Assembly: GCF_036192275.1 (NCBI RefSeq)
Contig: NZ_CP108088.1
Coordinates: forward strand, 186,001-250,000
DNA: 64,000 nucleotides
Source: Streptomyces sp. NBC_00250
Lineage (GTDB): Bacteria > Actinomycetota > Actinomycetes > Streptomycetales > Streptomycetaceae
Direction of reading: 5' to 3'
Shown here: one piece after another, positions 56,435 to 64,000 of the stretch
Position numbering within the stretch: position 1 is the first letter of the stretch
Layout of the letters: the number at the start of each line of letters is the position of its first letter
Position numbers and translations under genes: made by a program
Notes under the pieces: model-generated
What the model saw: the letters and a program-made list of their open reading frames with translations, nothing else
Databases searched by the model: none
What the model was told of the DNA's origin: nothing

Positions 56435-57694
56435 GTGAAGAGTCGTCCCCTCGCCGGCCCCGTCGCGCTCGCCGCGACCGTCGCACTCACCGCCACCGCC
56501 TGTGGCGGGTCGGGCGACCCGGCAGTCTCCGGCGGACCGGAGAAGGTCACCGTATGGATCATGAAGGACAGCGTCACCGACGCCTTCCTCACCCGTTTCC
56601 GCACCGGCTTCGAGGCGGAGCACAAGGACATCGACCTCGACATCCAGATCCAGGAGTGGGACGGCATCGGTGAGAAGGTCACGGCCGCCCTCGCCAGCAA
56701 GGACGCCCCTGACGTCATCGAGGTCGGGAACACCCAGGTCGCGCAGTACGCGGCGAGCGGCGGCGTACGTGATCTCAGCGACCGCACCGCCGAGTTGAGC
56801 GGCGCGGACTGGCTGCCGGGGCTCGCCGAGCCCGGGAAGGTCGACGGCAAGCAGTACGGCATCCCCTGGTACGCGGCCAACCGCGTCGTGATCTATCACA
56901 AGGACCTCTTCGCCCGCGCGGGCGTCACCACTCCCCCGAAGACGCAGGCCGAGTGGCTCACCGTCACCGCGAAGCTCGACAAGGGCCGGACGCAGGGCAT
57001 CTACCTGCCCGGCCAGAACTGGTACACCCTGTCCGGGTTCGTCTGGGAGGAGGGCGGCGACCTCGCGGTCAAGGATGGCGCCGCGTGGAAGGGGGCGCTC
57101 GACACCTCGCAGGCCCTCGCCGGCATGGACTTCTACCGTCGGCTCCAGGCCCTCGGCAAGGGACCCAAGGACGCCGACGAGGCCAAGCCCCCGCAGGCGG
57201 AGGTGTTCGCCAAGGGTGAGGTCGCCCAGATCATCGCCGTTCCCGGCGGAGCGAAGATCGTCGAGGAGATCAACCCGGCGCTCAAGGGCAAGCTCGGCTT
57301 CTTCCCCGTACCCGGCAAGACCGCGGGGAAGCCCGGTGCGGTGTTCACCGGCGGCTCCGACCTCATCGTGCCGGAGGCGTCGACCCACCCCGACGCCGCG
57401 TACGAGGTGGTCAAGGCGCTGGCGGGCGAGAAGTGGCAGACGGACATGGCCAAGACGATGAGTTACGTCCCCAACCGCACCTCCCTCGCGCGCGTCATCC
57501 AGGACGACGAGGGCACGGCCGCCATGGCCGCCGGCGCGGCCCAGGGCCGGGCCACGCCGAACTCCCCGCAGTGGGCGGCCGTCGAGGCGACCAACCCGAT
57601 CAAGCAGTACATGACGGCGGTGCTCACCGGCACCGATCCCGCGCAGGCGGCCGCGACGGCCTCGCAGAGCATCACCAAGACCCTCGGCTCGTGA
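56435..57694 (+). CDS. Sugar ABC transporter substrate-binding lipoprotein (chitobiose/DasA-like role)
   Basis: A 419-residue protein; GTG 56435 has GAGG five bases upstream. GTG 56429 is two codons earlier. Lipoprotein signal with lipobox TATAC. Family 1 binding protein: VTVWIMKDSVTDAFLTRF, DVIEVGNTQVAQYAASGGV, YGIPWYAANRVVIYHKDLF, FVWEEGGDLAVKDG, GSDLIVPEAS. It captures oligosaccharides outside the membrane for the two permeases that follow with stop-start overlaps. GntR/UTRA control and the hexosaminidase in the operon point to N-acetylglucosamine oligomers. An ATPase is not encoded here; Streptomyces usually use the shared MsiK. Confidence 0.9.
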   Translation: MKSRPLAGPVALAATVALTATACGGSGDPAVSGGPEKVTVWIMKDSVTDAFLTRFRTGFEAEHKDIDLDIQIQEWDGIGEKVTAALASKDAPDVIEVGNTQVAQYAASGGVRDLSDRTAELSGADWLPGLAEPGKVDGKQYGIPWYAANRVVIYHKDLFARAGVTTPPKTQAEWLTVTAKLDKGRTQGIYLPGQNWYTLSGFVWEEGGDLAVKDGAAWKGALDTSQALAGMDFYRRLQALGKGPKDADEAKPPQAEVFAKGEVAQIIAVPGGAKIVEEINPALKGKLGFFPVPGKTAGKPGAVFTGGSDLIVPEASTHPDAAYEVVKALAGEKWQTDMAKTMSYVPNRTSLARVIQDDEGTAAMAAGAAQGRATPNSPQWAAVEATNPIKQYMTAVLTGTDPAQAAATASQSITKTLGS

Positions 57695-58617
57695 GACGGC
57701 CGCACCGGCCCGGGTGGCCGCGCCCGCCGCGGGGAGCCGCCCTCTGGCCCTACCTCCTGGTCGCCCCCACCGTCCTCGGCGGCGCGCTCCTGCTCGGATA
57801 CCCCTTCGTCCGCAACCTGCTGATCTCCTTCCAGCAGTACGGCATGGGCGAACTGATCCGCGGCGACGCCGACTTCGTCGGGCTCGACAACTACCGGGCC
57901 GTCCTGGCCGACCCCGAGTTCTGGGAGGTCGTCCGCCGCACCTTCTGGTGGACCCTGGTCAACGTCGTACTGATCATGGTGATCGGCACCCTGGTCGCCC
58001 TGATGATGCAGCGGCTCGGGCGGCGGATGCGGATCCTCGTCACGACCGGACTCGTCCTCGCGTGGGCCAGCCCGGTCATCGCCACCACGACCGTCTTCCA
58101 GTGGCTCTTCGCGTCCCGTCTGGGCGTGGTCGACTGGGTGCTCGTCCAGCTCGGGTTCGAGTCCTTCGAGGGCTACTCCTGGCTGGCGGACGGCCCCGCC
58201 GCCTTCACCGTCATGGTGCTGCTCGTGGTCTGGCAGTCGGTTCCCTTCGCCGCGATCACCCTGCACTCGGCGCTGCTGACCGTCCCCGCCGAGCTCTACG
58301 AGTCGGCCAGGCTCGACGGTGCCGGGGGCTGGCGGATCTTCGGCTCGGTGACGCTGCCCCTGCTGCGCCCGATCTTCGGTCTCGTCCTGTGCCTGGAGGT
58401 CATCTGGGTGTTCCGCTGCTTCGCCCAGATCTGGGCCGTGACCAAGGGCGGGCCGGGCGAGGCGACGACCACCCTGCCCGTGTACGCCTACCGCGTGGCC
58501 CAGTCGCTGCACCGCTACGACCTCGGGGCGGCGGTCTCCACGCTCACCGTCCTTCTCCTCGTCGCCGTGCTGATCGCCTACTTCCGTCAGATGCTCCGAC
58601 AGGAGGCCGACCGGTGA
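57691..58617 (+). CDS. Sugar ABC transporter permease 1
   Basis: A 308-residue protein from GTG 57691, overlapping the upstream stop (GTGA). Six membrane helices, beginning ALWPYLLVAPTVLGGALLLGYPF. The EAA loop for the ATPase is VPAELYESARLDGAGGWRIFGSVTLPLLRP. It is the MalF-like half of the importer and pairs with the following permease. The 20-residue Arg/Pro-rich head is cytoplasmic. Confidence 0.92.
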   Translation: MRRPHRPGWPRPPRGAALWPYLLVAPTVLGGALLLGYPFVRNLLISFQQYGMGELIRGDADFVGLDNYRAVLADPEFWEVVRRTFWWTLVNVVLIMVIGTLVALMMQRLGRRMRILVTTGLVLAWASPVIATTTVFQWLFASRLGVVDWVLVQLGFESFEGYSWLADGPAAFTVMVLLVVWQSVPFAAITLHSALLTVPAELYESARLDGAGGWRIFGSVTLPLLRPIFGLVLCLEVIWVFRCFAQIWAVTKGGPGEATTTLPVYAYRVAQSLHRYDLGAAVSTLTVLLLVAVLIAYFRQMLRQEADR

Positions 58618-59447
58618 CCCCGCGCGCCCTGCGCCGACTCCCCCTGAACACCGCGGCGGCGCTCGTCTTCGCCCTGGCCGTCTTCCCGGTGTACTGGATG
58701 GTCCTCACGGCCTTCCGGCCGACCCGCGACATCCAGTCCGAGACCCCGCGGTTCCTGCCCGTGTCCGTCACCCTGGAGCACTTCCGGAACGCGGTGGCCG
58801 CCGACGGCTTCTGGACCTTCTGGCGCAACAGCCTGCTCGTGACCGCCGGGTGCGTCCTGCTCGCCCTCGTGGTGGCGCTCGCCGCCGCGTTCGCCGTCGC
58901 CCGGATGCGGTGGCGCGGCCGGCGGGGTTTCATCCTCATGGTGTTCATCGCCCAAGTGGCGCCCTGGGAGGCGCTGTTGATCCCGATGTACGTGATCGCC
59001 CGGGACGCCGACCTGCTCGACCGGCTCGCGACCCTCAGCCTCATCTACTTCATGATCACCCTGCCCTTCACCATCGTCACCCTCCGCTCCTTCCTGGCCG
59101 CCGTCCCGGCCGAGCTCGAAGAGGCCGCGCAGGTCGACGGCTGCACCCGTGCCGCCGCCTTCCGCCGGGTGACCCTCCCGCTGCTCGCCCCCGGGCTGCT
59201 CGCGACCTCGCTCTTCGGATTCATCACCGCCTGGAACGAGTTCGCCTTCGCCAACATGCTCATCATCAAGAACCAGGACGACCGCACGCTGCCCGTCTGG
59301 CTCTCGTCCTTCTCCAATGTCTTCGGCACCGACTGGGGCGCCACCATGGCCGCCTCCACCCTCTTCGCCCTGCCCGTCCTCGTCCTCTTCCTGGTCCTGC
59401 AGGGCCGGGTCGCCGCCGGAATGACCGGCGGAGCCGTGAAGGGATAA
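58614..59447 (+). CDS. Sugar ABC transporter permease 2
   Basis: A 277-residue protein from GTG 58614, overlapping the previous stop (GTGA). MalG-like: six helices, start LPLNTAAALVFALAVFPVYWMVLTAF, EAA loop VPAELEEAAQVDGCTRAAAFRRVTLPLLAPG, and FGFITAWNEFAFANMLI. Last transport component of the operon, followed nine bases later by a hexosaminidase gene. Confidence 0.92.
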   Translation: MTPRALRRLPLNTAAALVFALAVFPVYWMVLTAFRPTRDIQSETPRFLPVSVTLEHFRNAVAADGFWTFWRNSLLVTAGCVLLALVVALAAAFAVARMRWRGRRGFILMVFIAQVAPWEALLIPMYVIARDADLLDRLATLSLIYFMITLPFTIVTLRSFLAAVPAELEEAAQVDGCTRAAAFRRVTLPLLAPGLLATSLFGFITAWNEFAFANMLIIKNQDDRTLPVWLSSFSNVFGTDWGATMAASTLFALPVLVLFLVLQGRVAAGMTGGAVKG

Positions 59448-59456
59448 CGCTCAGCG

Positions 59457-60962
59457 ATGCCCCAGCCCCGACTCGTACCCGAACCCACCCATCTCCAGCT
59501 CCTGCCCGGCAGGTTCACCTTCGACGACTCGACCGCGCTCAAGGTCTCGCCCGGCGCCGAAGGCGCGGCCGGGCTGCTGCGCACCCTCCTCGGGCCGGCC
59601 ACCGGACTGCCGCTGCCCGCGCGTGCGGACGGCTCCGTCGTCCTGGCGCTCGACGGCGCGCTCACCGGTCTCGGCGAGGAGGGGTACGGCCTCACCATCG
59701 GCGCCGAAGGGGTGCTGCTGCGGGCGGCCCGACCCCAGGGGCTCCTCGCGGGAGTCCAGACCCTCCGCCAGCTGCTGCCCGTCGACGCACTCCGCGCCGA
59801 ACCCGTGCCCGGAGTCGTGTGGTCCGTGCCCTGCGTGCAGATCACCGACACCCCCCGCTTCCCCTGGCGCGGCTCCATGCTCGACGTCGCCCGCCGCTTC
59901 CGCCCCGTCTCCTATCTCCGGCGGTACGTCGACCTCCTCGCCCTCCACAAGCTCAACGTCCTCCACCTCCATCTCACCGACGACCAGGGCTGGCGCATGC
60001 CGGTCGCCGCGCTCCCCCGGCTGACCGAGATCGGCGGGCTGCCGCACGGCGGCGCCTACACCCGTGCGGAACTCACCGGTCTGGTGGCGTACGCGGCGGA
60101 GCGCGGTGTCACCGTCGTGCCCGAGATCGAGATGCCGGGCCACGTCCGCGCCGCCCTCGCCGCCTACCCCGAGCTGGGCAACCACCCGGGCCGCACCTAT
60201 GACGTCTGGGAGCGGTGGGGCGTGTGCGACACGATCCTCGGCGTCCACGACGGAGCGCTCGACTTCTGCCGCACCGTCCTGGACGAGGTGATGGACGTCT
60301 TCCCGTCCTCGTACGTCCACGTCGGCGGCGAGGAGTGCCCCACCACCGAGTGGCACGACTCGCCCGCCGCGCGCCGACGGGCCGCCGAGGAGGGACTGCC
60401 GGGCCCCGCAGCCCTGCACGGCTGGTTCATGGAGCGGATCGGGCGCCATCTCGTCGACGCCGGCCGTCGGCCGCTGAGCTGGACCGAGAACGGCGCCGAT
60501 CTCCCGCCGTACTTCACCGTGATGCCGTGGCGCGACGCCGACCACGGGCGCACCGCCGTCCGCCGCGGACACCGCGTCATCATGGCGCCGCACCGCACCA
60601 CCTACCTCGACTACCCGCAGTCCACCAGCCCCACGGAGCCGCCCGGGCAGGCGGGCGAGGTCGTCGACCTGCGCACCGTCCACGGCAACGAACCGGCGCC
60701 GGCGGACTGGAGCCCCGAGGAGGCCGACCGGGTCCTCGGCTCCCAGGTCCAGTTGTGGACCGAGTACGTGCCCACCACCGCGCACGCCGAGTACCTCACG
60801 TTCCCTCGGCTCTGCGCCCTCGCCGAGGTCGTCTGGACCGGCCGCCACGACTGGCCGGGCTTCCAGGAACGCCTGCGCCACCACAGGACGCGGCTCGACG
60901 TCCTCGGGGTGCCGCGCCGCCTGGCCACCACTCCGGCGCCGCTCCTCACCCCCGCTCCATGA
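59457..60962 (+). CDS. GH20 beta-N-acetylhexosaminidase (cytoplasmic)
   Basis: A 501-residue protein from ATG 59457, without a signal peptide, so it should act on imported sugars. The GH20 N-terminal domain (about 1-130) is followed by the barrel: DTPRFPWRGSMLDVARRF, HKLNVLHLHLTDDQGWRM, VVPEIEMPGHVRAALAAYPEL, and the catalytic segment YVHVGGEECPTTEW at 286-299. The usual catalytic pair is Asp-Glu; here it is Glu292-Glu293, an unusual change of the polarising residue. It is the last gene of the ABC operon and would split N-acetylhexosamine from oligomers. Confidence 0.92.
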   Translation: MPQPRLVPEPTHLQLLPGRFTFDDSTALKVSPGAEGAAGLLRTLLGPATGLPLPARADGSVVLALDGALTGLGEEGYGLTIGAEGVLLRAARPQGLLAGVQTLRQLLPVDALRAEPVPGVVWSVPCVQITDTPRFPWRGSMLDVARRFRPVSYLRRYVDLLALHKLNVLHLHLTDDQGWRMPVAALPRLTEIGGLPHGGAYTRAELTGLVAYAAERGVTVVPEIEMPGHVRAALAAYPELGNHPGRTYDVWERWGVCDTILGVHDGALDFCRTVLDEVMDVFPSSYVHVGGEECPTTEWHDSPAARRRAAEEGLPGPAALHGWFMERIGRHLVDAGRRPLSWTENGADLPPYFTVMPWRDADHGRTAVRRGHRVIMAPHRTTYLDYPQSTSPTEPPGQAGEVVDLRTVHGNEPAPADWSPEEADRVLGSQVQLWTEYVPTTAHAEYLTFPRLCALAEVVWTGRHDWPGFQERLRHHRTRLDVLGVPRRLATTPAPLLTPAP

Positions 60963-61017
60963 CCACCCGCCCGTACCCCGTGCAGGGGAACCACCCCACC
61001 CGAGGAGAGGAACAACG

Positions 61018-62448
61018 ATGAACGACACCACAAGGAGCAGGAACCTGCGGATCCGTGCCGCGCTCGCCGTCGCCGCGGTGACCGGGCTCGGCGCCACCGC
61101 CCTCACCGCACTTCCGGCGGCGGCCGCCGGTGAGGCCGTCACCGTCCAGTACCGGCAGAGCGCCACCGGCAGCGACCAGGTCGAGCCCTGGCTCAAGGTG
61201 GTCAACACCGGCTCGTCGAGCGTCCCGCTGAGCCAGGTCAAGGTGCGCTACTACTTCAAGGCCGACGCGGGAGCCTCGTACACCTACGCCTGCTCCTGGG
61301 CCGTGAAGGGCTGCGCGAACCTCACCGGTACGTTCGGCACACCGGCCAACCCGACGGCGACCGCCGACCGCTACCTGGAAGTCGGTTTCACCGCCGGTGC
61401 CGGTTCCCTCGCGCCCGGCGCCGACACCGGTGACATGCAGCTGCGCTTCCACCGCTCCAACTGGCAGCCGCTGAACCAGAACGACGACTACTCCTTCGGA
61501 CCGGCGCAGACGACGTACGCCAACTGGTCCAAGGTCACGGCGACCGTGGGCGGCGTGCCGGTCTGGGGCGCCGCCCCCGCGGGCAACGAACCGACCCCGA
61601 CGCCCACACCGACCGACCCCACGACCCCGCCGCCCGCCGGGGCCGCGCTCTTCGACGACTTCGACTACACCGGCCACACCGACCCGGCGATCGACGCCCA
61701 CGGCTGGAGCGTCCGCTCCAACTCCGGCGGTCCCGGAGTGCCCGGCGCCACCTGGGCCCCCGAGAACGTCACCTTCGCCAAGGAGGGCACGAACTCGATC
61801 ATGAACCTGCGGAGCTCGACCACCGGAACCGGCGAGTCGACCCGGCACACCGAGATCCTCACGCGGGCCACGAAGTTCAAGAACGGCACCTACGCGGCGC
61901 GCGTGCGCTTCTCCGACGCGCCGGTGTCCGGCCCGGACGGCGACCGTGTCGTGCAGACCTTCTTCACCATCAACGACCTCAAGGCGCCGATGGCCGACGA
62001 CTACGCCGAGTACGACTTCGAGTACCTCCCCAACGGCGGCTGGGGCGAGCCCGCCGACATCCTCTACACGACCTCGTGGGAGACGTACCGGCCCGACCCC
62101 TGGGAGGCCGTCAACCAGCACTCGGAGTCCCGGACGAGCTACGCCGGCTGGCACGACCTCGTGCTGACCATCGACGACAACACCATCGTCTACTACGTCG
62201 ACGGCCAGGAGTTCGGCCGGCACGACGCCCGCTACCTGCCCGAGCGCCCGATGTCCATCAACTTCAACCAGTGGCTGATCGACCTCGCGGGCCAGACCTC
62301 GACGACCCCGCGCGCCTACGACCAGAAGGTCGACTACGTCCTGCACGTCAAGGACCAGGTCCTGACCCCGGCCCAGGTGGCCGCCAAGGTCGGGGCCTAC
62401 CGGGCGGCGGGCACGGCCTTCGAGGACACCGTGCCGTCCGCGCAGTAG
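61018..62448 (+). CDS. Secreted CBM3-GH16-like polysaccharide enzyme
   Basis: A 476-residue protein from ATG 61018, with GAGGAGAGG upstream. Signal peptide ending LPAAAA (about residue 37). A CBM3 domain (about 40-180: VTVQYRQSATGSDQVEPWLK to NDDYSFGPAQTTYANWSKVT), then a PTPTPTPTDPTTPPP linker, then a GH16-like jelly roll with the catalytic-type motif E-Y-D-F-E in DYAEYDFEYLPNGGW, plus GTYAARVRFS before it. CBM3 binds cellulose or chitin; the GH16-like part would cut or rearrange a beta-glucan. It follows the hexosaminidase by 55 bases, possibly on the same transcript. Confidence 0.85.
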   Translation: MNDTTRSRNLRIRAALAVAAVTGLGATALTALPAAAAGEAVTVQYRQSATGSDQVEPWLKVVNTGSSSVPLSQVKVRYYFKADAGASYTYACSWAVKGCANLTGTFGTPANPTATADRYLEVGFTAGAGSLAPGADTGDMQLRFHRSNWQPLNQNDDYSFGPAQTTYANWSKVTATVGGVPVWGAAPAGNEPTPTPTPTDPTTPPPAGAALFDDFDYTGHTDPAIDAHGWSVRSNSGGPGVPGATWAPENVTFAKEGTNSIMNLRSSTTGTGESTRHTEILTRATKFKNGTYAARVRFSDAPVSGPDGDRVVQTFFTINDLKAPMADDYAEYDFEYLPNGGWGEPADILYTTSWETYRPDPWEAVNQHSESRTSYAGWHDLVLTIDDNTIVYYVDGQEFGRHDARYLPERPMSINFNQWLIDLAGQTSTTPRAYDQKVDYVLHVKDQVLTPAQVAAKVGAYRAAGTAFEDTVPSAQ

Positions 62449-62454
62449 GACGTT

Positions 62455-62493
62455 CCGGCGGGCCGTCGCCCCGCGGGGGCGGCGGCCCGCCGG
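62455..62493. terminator. Strong terminator after the CBM3-GH16 gene
   Basis: An 18-bp stem (one G-T pair), CCGGCGGGCCGTCGCCCC / GGGGCGGCGGCCCGCCGG, with a three-base loop, seven bases after the stop codon. It also lies just beyond the convergent SMP-30-like gene, so it may work in both directions. Confidence 0.85.
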
Positions 62494-62563
62494 GCTGCGG
62501 CAGGAGGTGGTCGCGGGTCGGGCCGGGTGCCGAGGTGTCGTGGGGTTCGTGGGTCCGGCTGCC

Positions 62564-63538
62564 TCAGGGGGTGTCACAGGTCGGGTCGTCGAGCGCGCTC
62601 ACGGTGTACGGGGGCCGGCCCGGCGGCTCGTCCAGCTGGCTGTTCACCACGTAGAGGCGGCAGCCGTGCCGGGCGAGGGTGGTCGGCAGGTCGAAGGGTT
62701 CACCGCCGAGGGATTCGTTCGTCAGGCGGTGGGTCACCGTGCCCGTACGCAGCTCCTCGTCGAGGCGGGCGATGTAGACGCCGTGCGGGGCACCATAGTT
62801 GAGCACGGCGTAGAGCGTCTGGCCGCGCAGCACCATGCCGTCGGCTCCGAAGGACTGCTCGCCCAGGTCGAGTCGAGTGGCCTTCCGATCGGCCGTGTCG
62901 ATCCGCCAGACCGCTTCGGTGCCGTTGGAGGCGACCAGGAGCGTGCTCCCCGACGCGTTCGCCACGATGCCGTTCAACAGCCAGTACTGTGCCGGGAATT
63001 GCGGGAAGGCGTCGCGGATGTCGAGCCAGGGTTCGAGGGGGCCGACGGTGCCGCCTCTCAGCTCCGCCCGGTGAACCACGGGGTTGGCCCAGTCGGTCAC
63101 GTACACCGCGTCCTTCGTCACGACCAGGTCGTTGAGGTGCGGCGCGCCGAGCGGGCCGCTCCGGGCCGTGCGGGTGGCGAGCAGCCGCCCGTGCCGGTCG
63201 TGGACGGTCAGGGTCGCTCCGCCGACCGAGAGGACCCGGCCGCGCCGGTCGGTGTGGACGCCGAGGGTGCTGGGACGACTCTCCAGGCCCCGCGCGGGGA
63301 ACGGCCTCAGATCCGGGCGGCCGATGTGGCCGCGGTACAGGGCGCCCGTGCCGTCCGAGGACACGTACAGGGTGCCGTCAGGAGTGACGGCGATCCCTTC
63401 GGGGAGCACCCCGGGCGCGCGGGAGACGACATAGGTGTCGGGCAGGTCCCGGGCCGCGGCGGGGCCGGGCGCGCCGGCGAGGGCGGCAAGCAGGACCGCG
63501 GCGGCGACGCAGGCGGTACGGGTGGGGGCGCGGCGCAT
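62564..63538 (-). CDS. Secreted SMP-30/gluconolactonase-like beta-propeller protein
   Basis: A 324-residue protein from ATG 63538, with GGAGG eight bases upstream. Signal peptide MRRAPTRTACVAAAVLLAAL ending near PAAA (about 29). Repeated beta-propeller strands: GIAVTPDGTLYVSSDGTGALYR, TLGVHTDRRGRVLSVGG, LNDLVVTKDAVYVTDWANPVVHRAEL, LNGIVANASGSTLLVASNGTEAVWRID, ADGMVLRGQTLYAVLNYGAPHGVYIARL. This is the layout of SMP-30/superoxide-dismutase-like extracellular propellers. Enzymatic activity is unproven; only two cysteines occur in the mature C-terminus (HGCRLYV, DPTCDTP). The longer frame upstream is not used. Confidence 0.85.
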   Translation of the reverse strand: MRRAPTRTACVAAAVLLAALAGAPGPAAARDLPDTYVVSRAPGVLPEGIAVTPDGTLYVSSDGTGALYRGHIGRPDLRPFPARGLESRPSTLGVHTDRRGRVLSVGGATLTVHDRHGRLLATRTARSGPLGAPHLNDLVVTKDAVYVTDWANPVVHRAELRGGTVGPLEPWLDIRDAFPQFPAQYWLLNGIVANASGSTLLVASNGTEAVWRIDTADRKATRLDLGEQSFGADGMVLRGQTLYAVLNYGAPHGVYIARLDEELRTGTVTHRLTNESLGGEPFDLPTTLARHGCRLYVVNSQLDEPPGRPPYTVSALDDPTCDTP

Positions 63539-63717
63539 GGATGTGACCTCCGGAGGGGGTACGGCGAGCAGGGGGACGACGAGCTGGGATGCGGGGAGCG
63601 CGGTTACGGCGAGCAGGAATGCGGCGAGCAGGGTGACGGCGGGCGGTGCCCGGCGCGGGTGAGTTCGGCGAGGTGGACACCGGGAGCGTGCTCCGTCGTC
63701 CTGCCGAACGCATGGCC

Positions 63718-63766
63718 TTTCACGTCTGGGTGAAAGGGTTCTGCTCTCACCTCTGGGTGAACGGGT
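63718..63766. promoter_or_regulatory. Operator-like repeats between divergent genes
   Basis: A palindrome TTTCAC-GTCTGG-GTGAAA (63718-63735) and a second, partly matching copy, CACCTCTGGGTGAACGGGT (63748-63766), form two 19-bp direct repeats 27 bp apart. They lie 25-73 bases upstream of the ArsR-like start at 63791, a likely autoregulatory site also affecting the SMP-30-like gene. Confidence 0.55.
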
Positions 63767-63790
63767 CCGTCGGGCCGATAATCGGTCGGC

Positions 63791-64000
63791 ATGATCCGCC
63801 TTCACTTCACGGCCGCCGATCTGCGCCGGGTCACGCTCGCGCCGACGGCCGACGCGCTCTCGGAGACCGCCTTGAGCCTGCGCCTCGGCCTCCGTACCGG
63901 TCCGCGTGCCGGGCGGCCGCGCACGGCAGCCCGGCAGTGGCACCGGTCCCTGCCGGGAGGCGCGAGCGCCAGGGCGGGCGTTCTCGCCGAGTTGGTCACC
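63791..64000 (+). CDS. 5' part of an ArsR-like winged-helix regulator, cut by the window edge
   Basis: Starts at ATG 63791 with MIRLHFTAADLRRVTLAPTADALSETALSL, which, from memory, matches the opening of a Streptomyces group of ArsR-like regulators (MIRIHFT.DDL.R...AP...PL.E). The HTH itself lies beyond base 64000. It is divergent from the SMP-30-like gene with repeat sites in between. Confidence 0.65.
   Translation, partial: MIRLHFTAADLRRVTLAPTADALSETALSLRLGLRTGPRAGRPRTAARQWHRSLPGGASARAGVLAELVT

Noticed and set aside
63541..63943. Upstream in-frame extension of the SMP-30-like gene to 63943
   Set aside because: The ribosome site and signal peptide are at ATG 63538; the extension covers the divergent promoter and repeats.

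Overview
The window looks like chromosomal DNA of a Streptomyces or a close relative. It has very high GC with strongly GC-biased third codon positions, frequent GTG and TTG starts and GTGA/ATGA stop-start overlaps. Gene families also fit: a WhiB-like protein, an F420-type LLM oxidoreductase, many LAAC/TAGC lipoproteins, DasABC-like sugar uptake with UTRA-type GntR repressors, and an HA-domain helicase. There is one tRNA (Trp). I see no rRNA, CRISPR array or complete insertion sequence.

Region 1 (1-24 kb) is accessory and patchy. It holds the start of a STAND-type ATPase regulator, several small hypothetical, lipoprotein and membrane genes, a PRC-barrel protein, a Wbl protein, a VOC protein, a MarR/old-yellow-enzyme divergent pair with a clear operator, and a TTC38-like TPR protein with an apparent N-terminal frameshift. 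A TehA-family transporter, a helicase with four HA domains, an alpha/beta hydrolase and an MFS exporter follow. At 18.6-20.7 kb lies a worn island: an unknown protein, the 5' stump of a SUKH gene, a short two-repeat ricin-type lectin, a probable insertion-sequence scar and an intact SUKH-type protein. Next come a DinB/maleylpyruvate-isomerase-fold protein and an NAD-dependent DNA ligase near tRNA-Trp.

Region 2 (24.4-33.3 kb) is a poly-gamma-glutamate (PGA) locus. It encodes a CapA/PgsA-like lipoprotein, a large double sensor-HAMP membrane protein, PgsB ligase, PgsC membrane subunit and an NlpC/P60 hydrolase. It closes with an 18-bp-stem terminator. A divergent secreted lipoprotein and a zinc D-Ala-D-Ala carboxypeptidase flank it.

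Region 3 (34.7-42.2 kb) is the most interesting part. Six overlapping or closely spaced minus-strand genes encode a binding protein, FecCD permease with a His-rich N-terminus, ATPase, DUF364 'heavy-metal chelation' protein, PduX-like GHMP kinase and PLP-dependent cysteine-synthase-like enzyme. They are divergent from an MFS exporter, and a 21-bp near-perfect Zur-box-like palindrome sits between the two. I read this as a candidate zinc-controlled metallophore production, export and uptake system.

Region 4 (42.2-64 kb) has a glycosyltransferase, a broken VOC gene, an OmpR-type two-component system divergent from a lipoprotein plus MacAB-like efflux operon, and an ADP-ribosylglycohydrolase coupled to an unknown protein. 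It continues with an MBL hydrolase, a TetR/LLM pair with two operators, twin GntR/UTRA repressors divergent from a sugar ABC transporter plus GH20 hexosaminidase, a CBM3-GH16 secreted enzyme, an SMP-30-like secreted protein, and the start of an ArsR-like regulator.
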